39,040 nucleotides of DNA from a virus, in the IMG/VR virus record IMGVR_UViG_3300033146_006216, positions 1 through 39,040 of that record. One strand, given 5' to 3'. Position numbers and translations under genes: made by a program. Positions 15,081-22,846 of the stretch are shown here, piece by piece. The notes below the pieces were generated by a model. That model worked only from the letters and a program-made list of their open reading frames with translations, did not search any database and was not told the origin of the DNA. How positions within the stretch are numbered: position 1 is the stretch's first letter; the number at the start of each line of letters is the position of its first letter.

Positions 15081-15347
15081 ATGGAAGATTTTAGAGAGTT
15101 ATTTGAGTTCATAAAACAAACAGAAACTACACTTGAAGATGTTTTAAGAACTTTTGGTGGTGGAGAAGCAATTTATATACCTACACTTAAAACTTTCACC
15201 TGTCGCTTAACTAAAGAAAAGATAGTAACTGATTATACTTCCGGTATGAGCCAAAAAGAATTAATGAAAAAGTATAGGGGAACAGGGGTTTCCAGGTCAT
15301 TTATTAGAGGTGTAATTAAAGAATATATTGAAAATAAAAGGAGGTAA
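15081..15347 (+). CDS. Mor-type transcription activator
   Basis: 88 residues, shorter than Mu Mor (129). The family signature FGGGEAIYIP is at 25-34, followed by a helix-turn-helix at about 47-85 (IVTDYTSGMSQKELMKKYRGTGVSRSFIRGVIKEY). Mor/C proteins bind a dyad upstream of weak promoters and recruit RNA polymerase for middle or late genes. The obvious target in this window is the 37-base palindrome at 17614-17650. The N-terminal dimerisation part is very short. ATG follows the preceding stop directly (TAAATG). Confidence 0.8.
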   Translation: MEDFRELFEFIKQTETTLEDVLRTFGGGEAIYIPTLKTFTCRLTKEKIVTDYTSGMSQKELMKKYRGTGVSRSFIRGVIKEYIENKRR

Positions 15348-15348
15348 T

Positions 15349-15528
15349 ATGAAAAACAAATTTACAGAAGAGGATATATTTTTACAAAGCCTTGGGGAAT
15401 CAACAGAACAAGAAAAACAACAATTTTATTTATTTCTTTATAACCACTATAAAATACTGGGACAAAAATATTTTGACAATACTTGTAAGTATATTAAAAA
15501 ACTTGAAGAGGAGGTAGGCAATGAGTAA
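15349..15528 (+). CDS. Small acidic/helical early protein
   Basis: 59 residues from ATG 15349, set by AAAGGAGG; a frame extending back to 15328 lies in the previous gene. Sequence MKNKFTEEDIFLQSLGESTEQEKQQFYLFLYNHYKILG, predicted helical, no motif recognised. Overlaps the next gene by 8 bases. Confidence 0.5.
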   Translation: MKNKFTEEDIFLQSLGESTEQEKQQFYLFLYNHYKILGQKYFDNTCKYIKKLEEEVGNE

Positions 15529-15718
15529 GGTTGTTAAAAAAATAGAAAAAGACAAGAGGCTTACATTTGTAACAATTTGTGGAGAATGCCCCTATTTAAA
15601 ATGGGAATTATCCATTAAAGAATACCCAAAGAAAAAATATAAATGCAAAAAGAACAACAGAAAAGTTGATCCACTTGCTATGTCGGACAAGTGTCCGTTT
15701 GATGAGGTGAAAAAGTGA
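15521..15718 (+). CDS. Small Cys-containing protein, possible zinc site
   Basis: 65 residues, strongly basic. CGECPY near residue 20, YKCKKNN near 41 and KCPFD near the C-terminus could form a four-Cys metal site. GAGGAGG lies ahead of the ATG. No family recognised. Overlaps both neighbours, so it belongs to the early chain. Confidence 0.5.
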   Translation: MSKVVKKIEKDKRLTFVTICGECPYLKWELSIKEYPKKKYKCKKNNRKVDPLAMSDKCPFDEVKK

Positions 15719-15978
15719 TGAATCGAATTGCCCCTCTTATCGACAAATTGCTTTTAGCACAAACTAGTGTGCAAATCCAAGCATGGGCAAATGAAGAATT
15801 GAGAGAGCATTTTATTATTGTAAATAACTTAAATGCAAGACTACTAAAAGAAGGTAATCAATGGTGTTGGATTGTTGGAGAGTTACCTGAACAAAATTGT
15901 ATTGTAGGATTTGGAGACACACCAGAAAAAGCATTAATAGATTTTTGTAAAAGATTTAGGGGGGACAATGTACAGTAA
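15718..15978 (+). CDS. Small early protein, unrecognised
   Basis: 86 residues from ATG 15718, which overlaps the preceding stop (TGATG). GAGGTG upstream is the ribosome site. MNRIAPLIDKLLLAQTSVQIQAWANEELREHF, then a short beta region (NQWCWIVGELPEQNCIVGFGDTPEKALIDFCKRF) reminiscent of DUF551 or dsRBD-like small folds, but I cannot assign it. Its last 11 bases overlap the SSB gene. Confidence 0.5.
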   Translation: MNRIAPLIDKLLLAQTSVQIQAWANEELREHFIIVNNLNARLLKEGNQWCWIVGELPEQNCIVGFGDTPEKALIDFCKRFRGDNVQ

Positions 15979-16384
15979 AACAGTTTTAATTGGTAGATTA
16001 GGTAGGGATGTTGAAATCAGGTTTGCAAAAACAGGAACAAAGGTTGCAATATTTAGTTTAGTAACAACAAAGTATTATAAAGATAGAGAAGGAAAGCTGC
16101 AGAGCCAAGCACAGTGGCATAATATTGTTGCTTACGGCAAACTTGCAGACCGGGCAGAAAAGGTTCTTGTGAAGGGCTCTCTTGCTTTAGTAGAGGGTGA
16201 AATCAATTATAAACAATGGACAGACAATGCTGGAAATAAAAGGTATCAAACCGAAATCAAACCTTTGTATTTACTTGCTTTGTCAAAAAACGATGCTGAA
16301 AAATTATCTAATGGGTTGTCAGAATCAGGAATTGGTGACATAGAGGTTCCTGCAGATGATTTTGATTCTGATGTGCCTTTTTAG
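15968..16384 (+). CDS. ssb: Single-stranded DNA-binding protein
   Basis: 138 residues. OB fold over about 1-105 (KTVLIGRLGRDVEIRFAKTGTKVAIFSLVTTKYY ... QWHNIVAYGKLADRAEKVLVKGSLALVEGEI), ending in the acidic tip DDFDSDVPF that recruits replication and repair partners in bacterial SSBs. It should coat single strands made during replicative transposition. Mu itself relies on host SSB, so this is an accessory gain. It is the last early gene, 23 bases before a strong terminator. Confidence 0.93.
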   Translation: MYSKTVLIGRLGRDVEIRFAKTGTKVAIFSLVTTKYYKDREGKLQSQAQWHNIVAYGKLADRAEKVLVKGSLALVEGEINYKQWTDNAGNKRYQTEIKPLYLLALSKNDAEKLSNGLSESGIGDIEVPADDFDSDVPF

Positions 16385-16407
16385 TGTAGAGAGTTGAAAT
16401 ATATTGT

Positions 16408-16433
16408 AAAAAGCCTCTTTATTGGGGCTTTTT
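16408..16433. terminator. Bidirectional terminator between early genes and cargo operon
   Basis: Stem AAAAAGCCTC (16408-16417) with GGGGCTTTTT (16424-16433), six-base loop, T-run on the + strand and A-run (T on the minus strand) on the other side. It ends the early operon on one strand and the SDH-protease operon on the other. Confidence 0.85.
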
Positions 16434-16443
16434 TTATTTACTA

Positions 16444-17334
16444 TTATTTACCATTATTTACCATTGCATGACCCATATGATTTTCTATTATTTTTAATGC
16501 TGAGGTATTTGCTAAGGCTTGCATATAAGAGTGGTGAACAGTTAATACAAGGTCTTGTAATTCGTCATCTTCCTCAAGGGCAACTATATTTAACCCATTT
16601 TTTATACATTCTTCAATATGAAAATGTCTGGAATGTGTTAAAGAGTCTGAATGATTGTTTAACCAACTACAAATCTTACTTACTTTTTCTTCTTTATTTG
16701 GGTCATCTTTAAACATATTTTGTTTTAACCATTGGTCTAATAATTTTCCAGCTAATTCAATTGCTTTTTCGCATGCACCTATAAATGTCGGATGATATTT
16801 ACTAATAATTGTTTGCCATAATGGAATTTTACCAGGTTCTTCTTTGATCTCCCTTAAAGCATTATTAAATTCTTCAATAACTCCATATGCAGGAATACCA
16901 TTAAGTTGCGGGTCTATTGGTCCAATATTAGACTGTTTTCCCATGATAATTTCTTTAGAAGCACAGGCTATTAATGTCCCTGCTGACATTGCTATTTGTG
17001 GCACAATAACTCGAATATCGCAATTAAACATTTTATATAAATAATTAACAAAAGATTCGGTTGCAGTTAAACTGCCACCTGGAGTATGTAATAGTATGTC
17101 TAGTCCTTTTGATTTATCAAGCTTGTGAACTGTGGTCATTAAACCATTTTTGTCACCATCATGTATGCCTGCTAAAGTCTCTCCAGGTTTTTGCAAAAAA
17201 CCAGAGTAGTAACAAAGAATATTTCTTTTGGTTTTTTTGTAAAGTTTTTTTAAATACTTTCTTCTTATGAAATCATATGAATCTACTCTGGGGCATTTTT
17301 TTATTTCTTCAAGAACAGAATTCCAATTAGGCAT
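16444..17334 (-). CDS. SDH-type serine protease (ClpP/crotonase fold), cargo
   Basis: 296 residues matching the SDH/Sah serine dehydrogenase proteinase family, a ClpP-fold group. HTPGG at 83-87 forms the oxyanion region, Ser117 in AMSAGT is the likely nucleophile, and GPIDPQ (138-143) supplies a candidate catalytic Asp141. No signal peptide or membrane span, so it is cytoplasmic. It lies on the opposite strand to all surrounding phage genes, between early and late blocks, the usual place for morons. It could process a host or phage protein or provide lysogen defence; the target is unknown. The start overlaps the end of the small upstream gene by 8 bases. Confidence 0.8.
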   Translation of the reverse strand: MPNWNSVLEEIKKCPRVDSYDFIRRKYLKKLYKKTKRNILCYYSGFLQKPGETLAGIHDGDKNGLMTTVHKLDKSKGLDILLHTPGGSLTATESFVNYLYKMFNCDIRVIVPQIAMSAGTLIACASKEIIMGKQSNIGPIDPQLNGIPAYGVIEEFNNALREIKEEPGKIPLWQTIISKYHPTFIGACEKAIELAGKLLDQWLKQNMFKDDPNKEEKVSKICSWLNNHSDSLTHSRHFHIEECIKNGLNIVALEEDDELQDLVLTVHHSYMQALANTSALKIIENHMGHAMVNNGK

Positions 17335-17518
17335 TGAAATTCTCTTTAGATGTATTTAATGGAGAACTGGAAATTGTTGAATTAGAATATGTTATTGGTG
17401 AGTTTTTTAAAACGGAGCATTTTTTAAAAGTCAAAGCAAAATCATTTGGGTTTTCATATTTTGGATATTGTGTTGGATATATACCAAATTTTTCAAACAT
17501 TTTTTTTATATTTTTCAT
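17327..17518 (-). CDS. 63-residue protein in operon with the SDH protease
   Basis: MKNIKKMFEKFGIYPTQYPKYENPNDFALTFKKC, then a Ser/Asn/Thr-rich tail. AAAGGAGAGG precedes the ATG. It overlaps the protease start by 8 bases, so the two are translationally coupled and likely work together: substrate, adaptor or inhibitor are the options. No family recognised. Confidence 0.55.
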   Translation of the reverse strand: MKNIKKMFEKFGIYPTQYPKYENPNDFALTFKKCSVLKNSPITYSNSTISSSPLNTSKENFNA

Positions 17519-17550
17519 AAACCTCTCCTTTGTAATTATTTTGTATTTAT

Positions 17551-17579
17551 AATTTAACTAAACATATAATCCCTGTCAA
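17551..17579 (-). promoter_or_regulatory. Promoter of the SDH-protease cargo operon
   Basis: On the minus strand: TTGACA (17579-17574), 17 bases, TAAATT (17556-17551). A perfect -35 lets the operon be expressed in a lysogen independently of phage control, although the end-like motif 12 bases upstream of the -35 could modulate it. Confidence 0.65.
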
Positions 17580-17590
17580 TCTTTTTTTGT

Positions 17591-17607
17591 CTCAAATTAA
17601 ATGGCAC
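17591..17607 (-). repeat. Fifth copy of the end-like motif
   Basis: On the minus strand this reads GTGCCATTTAATTTGAG, identical to the copy at 5902-5918. With the next seven bases, ACAAAAA, it matches the copy at 6541-6557. It lies directly upstream of the -35 of the cargo promoter and beside the late control palindrome. It is far from the phage end, so it may be an operator, an internal transposase site, or a cargo boundary. Confidence 0.65.
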
Positions 17608-17613
17608 GATTTC

Positions 17614-17650
17614 CAACAGAGTGTCAGACACTGTGTCAGACACTCTGTTG
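17614..17650. promoter_or_regulatory. 37-base palindrome, probable late-promoter activator site
   Basis: Arms of 18 bases with a single mismatch around a central T; it contains two tandem copies of GTGTCAGACAC, each itself a palindrome. A further short dyad (ACACCGTGT, 17652-17660) and a GTGTCAC (17669-17675) follow. A weak -10 (TAGATT, 17663-17668, or TATGTA, 17693-17698) and the first lysis gene lie downstream. No good -35 is present, as expected for an activator-dependent promoter, and a Mor-like gene is encoded 2.3 kb upstream. Confidence 0.6.
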
Positions 17651-17710
17651 TACACCGTGTCTTAGATTGTGTCACTTTTTTTGTTTATTGTTTATGTACG
17701 TGGAGGAAAC

Positions 17711-18295
17711 ATGGACAATTATACAAAACAATTTGATAAGGACTTTAAAGAAAATCATAGGTTGCATTTTTCTAAATCTCCTTTTGATTGGAGAATGTTA
17801 AAAGCACAGGCAATTGCTGAATCTAACTTAAATCCTCTTGCTGTGTCTCCTGTGTCTGCAAAAGGTTTAATGCAGTTAATGCCTAAAACTTTTGAGGAAT
17901 TGGTCAATAAATTGTTTCCCTCTGCACATATTTTTGATGATTCTGTTTTTGATGTTGCCCTCAATGTCACCTGTGGGGTGTATTATGTTTCTTGGTTATA
18001 TGAAAGATTCTCAGAGATACCAGATCCTATTGAAAGATATAAATTTGCTTTAGCTGCTTATAATGCCGGTAGAGGAAATATCAATAAAGCTCTTGAAATT
18101 GCCAGGGACGATGAAGGTCTGCCAGGTAGATATAAACAATGGTTAAAGAGGGGGCAACCTGCCGGAGATTGGCAACATTGGGAAAATACTAAGGCGTATT
18201 TATTTGATGTAACAGGAAAATATTCTTTTGAGACTGTGGATTATGTTAAGCGAATTTTTGACATATACAAGGATCTTACAGGGGGGGCAAAGTGA
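17711..18295 (+). CDS. Lytic transglycosylase (SLT-type endolysin)
   Basis: 194 residues from ATG 17711, chosen for GGAGG 5 bases upstream; an earlier in-frame ATG (17669) has no site. Lysozyme-like SLT fold: catalytic Glu in AIAESNLNP, then AKGLMQLMPKTF and the ALAAYNAGRGNI motif. It cuts the glycan strand of peptidoglycan for host lysis. No signal peptide, so it needs the holin encoded two genes on. First gene of the late region. Confidence 0.88.
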   Translation: MDNYTKQFDKDFKENHRLHFSKSPFDWRMLKAQAIAESNLNPLAVSPVSAKGLMQLMPKTFEELVNKLFPSAHIFDDSVFDVALNVTCGVYYVSWLYERFSEIPDPIERYKFALAAYNAGRGNINKALEIARDDEGLPGRYKQWLKRGQPAGDWQHWENTKAYLFDVTGKYSFETVDYVKRIFDIYKDLTGGAK

Positions 18296-18963
18296 AAACT
18301 TTTTATTCCCTTGTAACCTTAATATGTTTATTTCTTGCAGGTATTGCAGGTTATTATATTGCAGTTGGCATGGAAAAGACTGCAACTATAAAGCATTTAC
18401 AAGCGAAGTTTGATTTAATCCTTTCAGAAAAAGCAAACCAATCCAATCTTCTTAAAAAGGTGAAGCAAAACAACAAAGAGTTGGCAGATGAGCTTAAAAA
18501 AGCTAAGGTTAAAGTCAATTCTTTAACTTATTTAAACATTCAATACAAAAAACAAATTGTAAAAATTAAATCAAGTAAAGTTAAAACAACAACTCCAACT
18601 ACTCAAGAGGTAACTTTTTCAAAGACATTTAATTTTGGAACATTATCCGGTTCATTTAAAGCTGAAAAGATAGTAAATCCTCAATATTTTGAATTTGTTT
18701 TTGACAAACTTCCTGAGCAGGTAACTATTGTTGATACAGAAGCAGGAATTAAAGCATACACCAACAACCAATCAAATATTGAAGTTAAATCTTTAAAAGC
18801 ATCAAGATCTTTTTTAGATGATTTTTCTTTTGTTGCAGGAGTTGAATTGAATAAGTCAATAACCCCTTCTGTGCTTGCAGGAATTGAATATAAAAAAATA
18901 ATTCTTTATGGAAGGTTTGGCGTTGATCCGGCTGTAGGGATTATGAAAAGGTGGGAATTCTAA
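18292..18963 (+). CDS. Membrane-anchored coiled-coil protein, spanin-like
   Basis: 223 residues, GTG start overlapping the endolysin stop (GTGA). One N-terminal membrane span (FYSLVTLICLFLAGIAGYYIAVG), then a long coiled coil (about 35-100), then a C-terminal beta-rich domain with IEYKKIILYGRFGVDPAVG. The anchor plus periplasmic coiled coil and the place in the lysis cassette fit an i-spanin (Rz) role, though it is longer than usual. No separate outer-membrane partner was seen. It could also be a phage structural membrane protein. Confidence 0.5.
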   Translation: MKTFYSLVTLICLFLAGIAGYYIAVGMEKTATIKHLQAKFDLILSEKANQSNLLKKVKQNNKELADELKKAKVKVNSLTYLNIQYKKQIVKIKSSKVKTTTPTTQEVTFSKTFNFGTLSGSFKAEKIVNPQYFEFVFDKLPEQVTIVDTEAGIKAYTNNQSNIEVKSLKASRSFLDDFSFVAGVELNKSITPSVLAGIEYKKIILYGRFGVDPAVGIMKRWEF

Positions 18964-19424
18964 TGAAAGACGGTTTATTTTTATCAATCTCTAAATTAAG
19001 TGCAGGGTGGGAAATGAAATCAATTATATCTGCAATTTTAGCTGTGTTTACTTCATATGTAACCAAAAACATTACTCCTGTTTTTGTTGTATTTTTTTGT
19101 CTTTATATTGTCGATTTTGCAACAGGGATTGCAAAGTCACTTAGTAATAATACTTTTCAAAGTTCCGGACTTTGGCGTGGTTTTGGTAAATGGTTTGGAT
19201 ATTCTGTCATAGTTGGCATTTTACTGTTACTTAAAAATTTACAGGCAACACCAGGAACAGGCACTGTTTGGAAATGGATTGTTGATTGGACTTTGTTTTA
19301 TTTAATGTTTCAAGAATATTCAAGTATATGCGAAAACCTTGAAGTATTTGGGGTGAAGCTTCCCTCATTGACAATGTTATCTGAGTTTACAAAAAACATT
19401 AAGGAGGCTGTAAATGGCAAGTAA
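18963..19424 (+). CDS. Holin, phage_holin_4-like
   Basis: 153 residues from ATG 18963, coupled to the previous stop (TAATG). Several membrane segments: about 20-55 (IISAILAVFTSYVTKNITPVFVVFFCLYIVDFATGIAKSL), 70-90 and 105-120. The DFATGIAKSL ... GLWRGFGKWFGYSV pattern is typical of the Cp-1/phage_holin_4 group. It forms inner-membrane holes at a set time to release the endolysin. Confidence 0.8.
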   Translation: MKDGLFLSISKLSAGWEMKSIISAILAVFTSYVTKNITPVFVVFFCLYIVDFATGIAKSLSNNTFQSSGLWRGFGKWFGYSVIVGILLLLKNLQATPGTGTVWKWIVDWTLFYLMFQEYSSICENLEVFGVKLPSLTMLSEFTKNIKEAVNGK

Positions 19425-19905
19425 AAGACCTGTGGGCAGTCCTCCAATTAAAAAGAAAAGTAAAAAAGATTTGTTTTTTTCCACTTTTAGAAGGCTTTAT
19501 GTTGAAGAAGGAATGAGCGTTGAAAGGATAATTGAGCTTAAAAAAGTGAGTATCTGTGTTAATACCGGATATAGGTGGGTAAAGGCGTACAGTCTTGCAG
19601 AGGAAAGAGAAAGATTTCTTGCCGGTCCTGAAAGTATTTCGCAAGAAATTGACAAGGCTCTTGCACAGGTAATTGCAAAGATAAGAGAAAACGGTGGTTT
19701 GAAAAAAGGTCAAGCAGATGAAATTGCTAAATTAGCAACAGCAAGAGAGAGACTGTCAACAAAGGTATCTTTTAGGCGTGCTGCTATCCGTGTTCTTGAT
19801 GATATTCTTGAATATTTAAATGAAAATGACCATGCTCTGCTTGTTAAGTTTGCAAAGCACTTACCTGAATTAAGGGAAAAGATGAGGCAAATGTATGCGT
19901 CATAA
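19414..19905 (+). CDS. Small terminase-like HTH protein (DUF1804-like)
   Basis: 163 residues. N-terminal basic stretch and helix-turn-helix (about 22-55: FRRLYVEEGMSVERIIELKKVSICVNTGYRWVKA), then helical oligomerisation part with ADEIAKLATARERLSTK. Its location directly before the large terminase, with 11 bases of overlap, points to the small terminase that recognises phage DNA for packaging. AAGGAGG precedes the ATG. Confidence 0.65.
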   Translation: MASKRPVGSPPIKKKSKKDLFFSTFRRLYVEEGMSVERIIELKKVSICVNTGYRWVKAYSLAEERERFLAGPESISQEIDKALAQVIAKIRENGGLKKGQADEIAKLATARERLSTKVSFRRAAIRVLDDILEYLNENDHALLVKFAKHLPELREKMRQMYAS

Positions 19906-21397
19906 CAGGACAGAAATAACCAAACTTACAAAGAAAATATCAGATAGAGAATTTGATAAACAGTTTTATAAAATCCTTGAAAAATCAAGGTCCCTTGCTT
20001 TAAATACGCAACCTTTTTCTAATGATGAAAAAGAAAAAGAAAGAAGATTGGCAAAGGCTGAGTCTAATTTTAATTACTTTTGTAAAACATATATGCCACA
20101 TTATTTTGATCAAGATTGGGCAGACTTTCAAAAAAAAGATTGGCATAAAATTATTAAAGATAATTCAGATCCACATGTCTTGCAAGCAATGAGAGAAGCT
20201 GGCAAAAGTTCATATTTTGGTGTAGCAAATTTTCTGCATAAAATCTGCTTTAAGAAAAAAAACTATCTTATAAGTGTTGGCTACAATGAAGCTAAGTCAG
20301 TTATGACACCTGCTTTTGTAAAAGTAGAGCTGATGTTTAATGCAAGGATTAAGGCTGATTTTGGAGATTTACTTGATGGTGCTCTTTTTGATGCATATGA
20401 CTATTATGTAACTAAAACGGATATTTGTGTTCAAGCTGTGTCAGTGGGGCAAGATCCAAGAGGCTTAAGATGGAGAAATTACAGACCTGACCTTGTAATT
20501 GCAGACGATGTCCAAGAAAAAAGAAGAGTCAAGAAAAATAAAAAGTATGTGGCAGAAGTGGTTAATTGGTTTTTGGAAGATTTGCTCCCTGCCCTCTCTG
20601 AAGATGCATGGCTGTGTTTACTTGGAACTCCAATGGCATCAAGATGTGTTGTTAATACCTTGGCAAAAAAAGAAGGATGGAAGTCCCATAGGTTCACTCC
20701 AATTGATAAAAAAGGTAATTTAACTTTCGTTTCAAAATACCCAAAAGCAAGACTTGAAAAATTAAGAAAGAAAATGGGAAAAACCGCATTTAACCAAGAA
20801 ATTCTGCTTGTTGTAAATGATGATGATTCAACCTTTCAAGAGGAATGGATAAAGACATATCATCCGGAAGAAATTCTAAATACTCCAGGATTGGTAGTAA
20901 GTTGGTTTGACCCTTCTGCTAAACAAAATGAACAAAATTGTTATAAAGCAATCATTACTTTGAAATTTGTTTACGGCATTGCTTATGTGTTGAATGCTTG
21001 GATTAAACACGCTTCTCTTGATAGAGCAATTAGACATCATTTTTCATTATATGAAGAATATAACCACGCTTATATGTGGTTTGAAGATAATGGTTTCCAA
21101 TCAACCTTATTGGGGACATTTCAAAAGGAAGCCAAAGAGCAAGGTTTCTCTGTGCCAGTTAAAGGGATTACCAATACAGCAAATAAAATTGAAAGAATTA
21201 CCATGACTCTACAAAGTGCAATTGAAACCGGTGTTATTAGATTTAATCCTGCTGATTCTGATCAGGCTTTATTAATTGAACAGATTGTTGATTTCCCTGG
21301 TGAGTTTGTAGATGGTCCTGATGCTCTTGAGGGAGCGTATAGGTATGGAATTAAGAAAAGAAAAAAGTCATCTAACTGGAGGGCTGCAAGTGTCTAA
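19895..21397 (+). CDS. Terminase large subunit
   Basis: 500 residues. ATPase part: REAGKS (100-105) as Walker A, LVIADD (200-205) as Walker B, LLGTP (242-246) as coupling motif. Nuclease part: D339 in WFDPS, E397 in WFEDNG, and Asp in VDGPDALEGA near the C-terminus. It drives DNA into proheads and makes the headful cut, in Mu-like phages taking host DNA flanks. It overlaps the portal start by 8 bases. Confidence 0.92.
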   Translation: MRHNRTEITKLTKKISDREFDKQFYKILEKSRSLALNTQPFSNDEKEKERRLAKAESNFNYFCKTYMPHYFDQDWADFQKKDWHKIIKDNSDPHVLQAMREAGKSSYFGVANFLHKICFKKKNYLISVGYNEAKSVMTPAFVKVELMFNARIKADFGDLLDGALFDAYDYYVTKTDICVQAVSVGQDPRGLRWRNYRPDLVIADDVQEKRRVKKNKKYVAEVVNWFLEDLLPALSEDAWLCLLGTPMASRCVVNTLAKKEGWKSHRFTPIDKKGNLTFVSKYPKARLEKLRKKMGKTAFNQEILLVVNDDDSTFQEEWIKTYHPEEILNTPGLVVSWFDPSAKQNEQNCYKAIITLKFVYGIAYVLNAWIKHASLDRAIRHHFSLYEEYNHAYMWFEDNGFQSTLLGTFQKEAKEQGFSVPVKGITNTANKIERITMTLQSAIETGVIRFNPADSDQALLIEQIVDFPGEFVDGPDALEGAYRYGIKKRKKSSNWRAASV

Positions 21398-22769
21398 GAA
21401 AAAAACTATATCTAAGAAACAACAATATCATGCTTTTATTGTTGATGGTGGTGAAAATATAACTAAGGTTTACTCTCCTTTGTTGTTACAAAAAGCACAG
21501 CAAACAAAAGATATTTTATTGAACCCAAATGCTTACAGGGTTGAACAGGTTAATGGGAAGAGGGTACATAAACATAATTTAGATTTATCAACTTTGCATT
21601 TATCTTTTGCCGTTTCTACCTGGAATATGCGTGGAATAATGGCAAAGATTAATAGTGTTGTATCATCCGGTCTTTCCATATCGGCTGTTGGCAAAAACAA
21701 AATTTCACCTGATGAAGAAAAAACATTGTTAGAAAATTTAAATGACCTTTGCCCTAAATATGACAATGACATAATTGAATACGTTAAGGCATATATGCTT
21801 GAGGCTGAGATTTTTGGTTATTCTTTGCCGGTGCAGTATCCTTATGAGTTAGACATTTTACCTTCTAATTACTGTTACAAAAAACTTACAGAAGCAAAAT
21901 GGCTTTATGATATTGGGAAAGGGCAATCACAGCTCTTTTGTCAATATGGCACTACTCCTTCTAAAGGAGAAGAAAAAGGCTTAGTTATTCCAATTGTAAA
22001 ACGAAGTACAGTGGACAGGGTTTATGGTTCACCTGATTTCTTGCAAGCTATGCCTGCTATTGCCTTGAATACTTTAATTGACGAGTACAATCTTAATTTT
22101 TTTGCTAACAATGCAATTCCTTCCTATGCAGTAATTATTTCCGGAGAAGCTCCTGCAGAGTTTGAGGATGTTATTAAAGAACATTTCAGAACACATATTA
22201 GAGGACAGAGCCATAAAACACTAACTTTGTCTCTTCCGGATGGAGCAACTATGAAGTTCGAAAAGCTGAGTACAGAAATTAAAGAAGCTTCATTTAAGCT
22301 ACTTAGAAAAGATACAAGAGATGAGATATTGCAAGCACATGCAGTGCCCCCTGTTATTGCAGGAATAATTGAAACAGGTTCATTAGGTGGGAATGTGGGG
22401 CAAGAGCAAATAACGGCTTATAAAAATCAAGTTGTTGACCCACTGCAAAGGAAATACATAAGACCGCTTCAATTGATTCTTAATAAAATTGTAGGTGATA
22501 GCAAATATCAAATAACATTCAAAACTTATGACATTGAAGATGACAAGTTAAATGCAGAGATTGACAAAATTGATATTGAAAGCGGCAAAATTACAATTAA
22601 CGAGGCAAGAGCAAGAAGAGGACTTGATGCATTAAGTAATAGCCTGGCTGATATTCCTTCTTCTTTTTGGGGTAATGACAAAAATGTTGGTTCTTTTAAG
22701 AGTCTTGATGAGGCAACAGAGGCAATCAAGAAGATTAACGCTCTAATAAGAAAATATGAGGTTGCATGA
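21390..22769 (+). CDS. Portal protein, DUF935 (Mu gp29-like)
   Basis: 459 residues from GTG 21390, with GGAGG seven bases upstream; the longer frame from 21312 lies deep in the terminase gene. Features of DUF935: SFAVSTWNMRGIMAKINSVV, EYVKAYMLEAEIFGYSLPVQYPYEL, HAVPPVIAGIIETGSLGGN, and a helical C-terminal clip (ITINEARARRGLDAL). It forms the dodecameric vertex ring through which DNA enters and leaves. Somewhat shorter than Mu gp29 (512). Confidence 0.85.
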   Translation: MSKKKTISKKQQYHAFIVDGGENITKVYSPLLLQKAQQTKDILLNPNAYRVEQVNGKRVHKHNLDLSTLHLSFAVSTWNMRGIMAKINSVVSSGLSISAVGKNKISPDEEKTLLENLNDLCPKYDNDIIEYVKAYMLEAEIFGYSLPVQYPYELDILPSNYCYKKLTEAKWLYDIGKGQSQLFCQYGTTPSKGEEKGLVIPIVKRSTVDRVYGSPDFLQAMPAIALNTLIDEYNLNFFANNAIPSYAVIISGEAPAEFEDVIKEHFRTHIRGQSHKTLTLSLPDGATMKFEKLSTEIKEASFKLLRKDTRDEILQAHAVPPVIAGIIETGSLGGNVGQEQITAYKNQVVDPLQRKYIRPLQLILNKIVGDSKYQITFKTYDIEDDKLNAEIDKIDIESGKITINEARARRGLDALSNSLADIPSSFWGNDKNVGSFKSLDEATEAIKKINALIRKYEVA

Positions 22770-22846
22770 TGTTTGATAACTGTTTTTATAAAAAAAACAA
22801 CACAGAGGAATTTAAACACCTTTTAAACAGGAATAAATATGTGTGA
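22769..22846 (+). CDS. 25-residue bridging frame between portal and MuF genes
   Basis: ATG overlaps the portal stop (TGATG), the frame runs 25 codons (MFDNCFYKKNNTEEF...) and its stop overlaps the start of the next gene by 8 bases. It would keep ribosomes moving between the two genes (translational coupling). Peptide function doubtful. Confidence 0.25.
   Translation: MFDNCFYKKNNTEEFKHLLNRNKYV

Noticed and set aside
16422-17270. Open frames on the + strand opposite the SDH protease gene
   Set aside because: They lack ribosome sites and have low-complexity Leu/Tyr-rich products; the minus-strand gene has clear SDH family motifs over the same DNA.
17614-17680. The 37-base palindrome as an intrinsic terminator
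   Set aside because: The T-run starts about 25 bases beyond the stem, and no + strand gene lies directly upstream to be terminated; the nested GTGTCAGACAC repeats fit a protein-binding site better.
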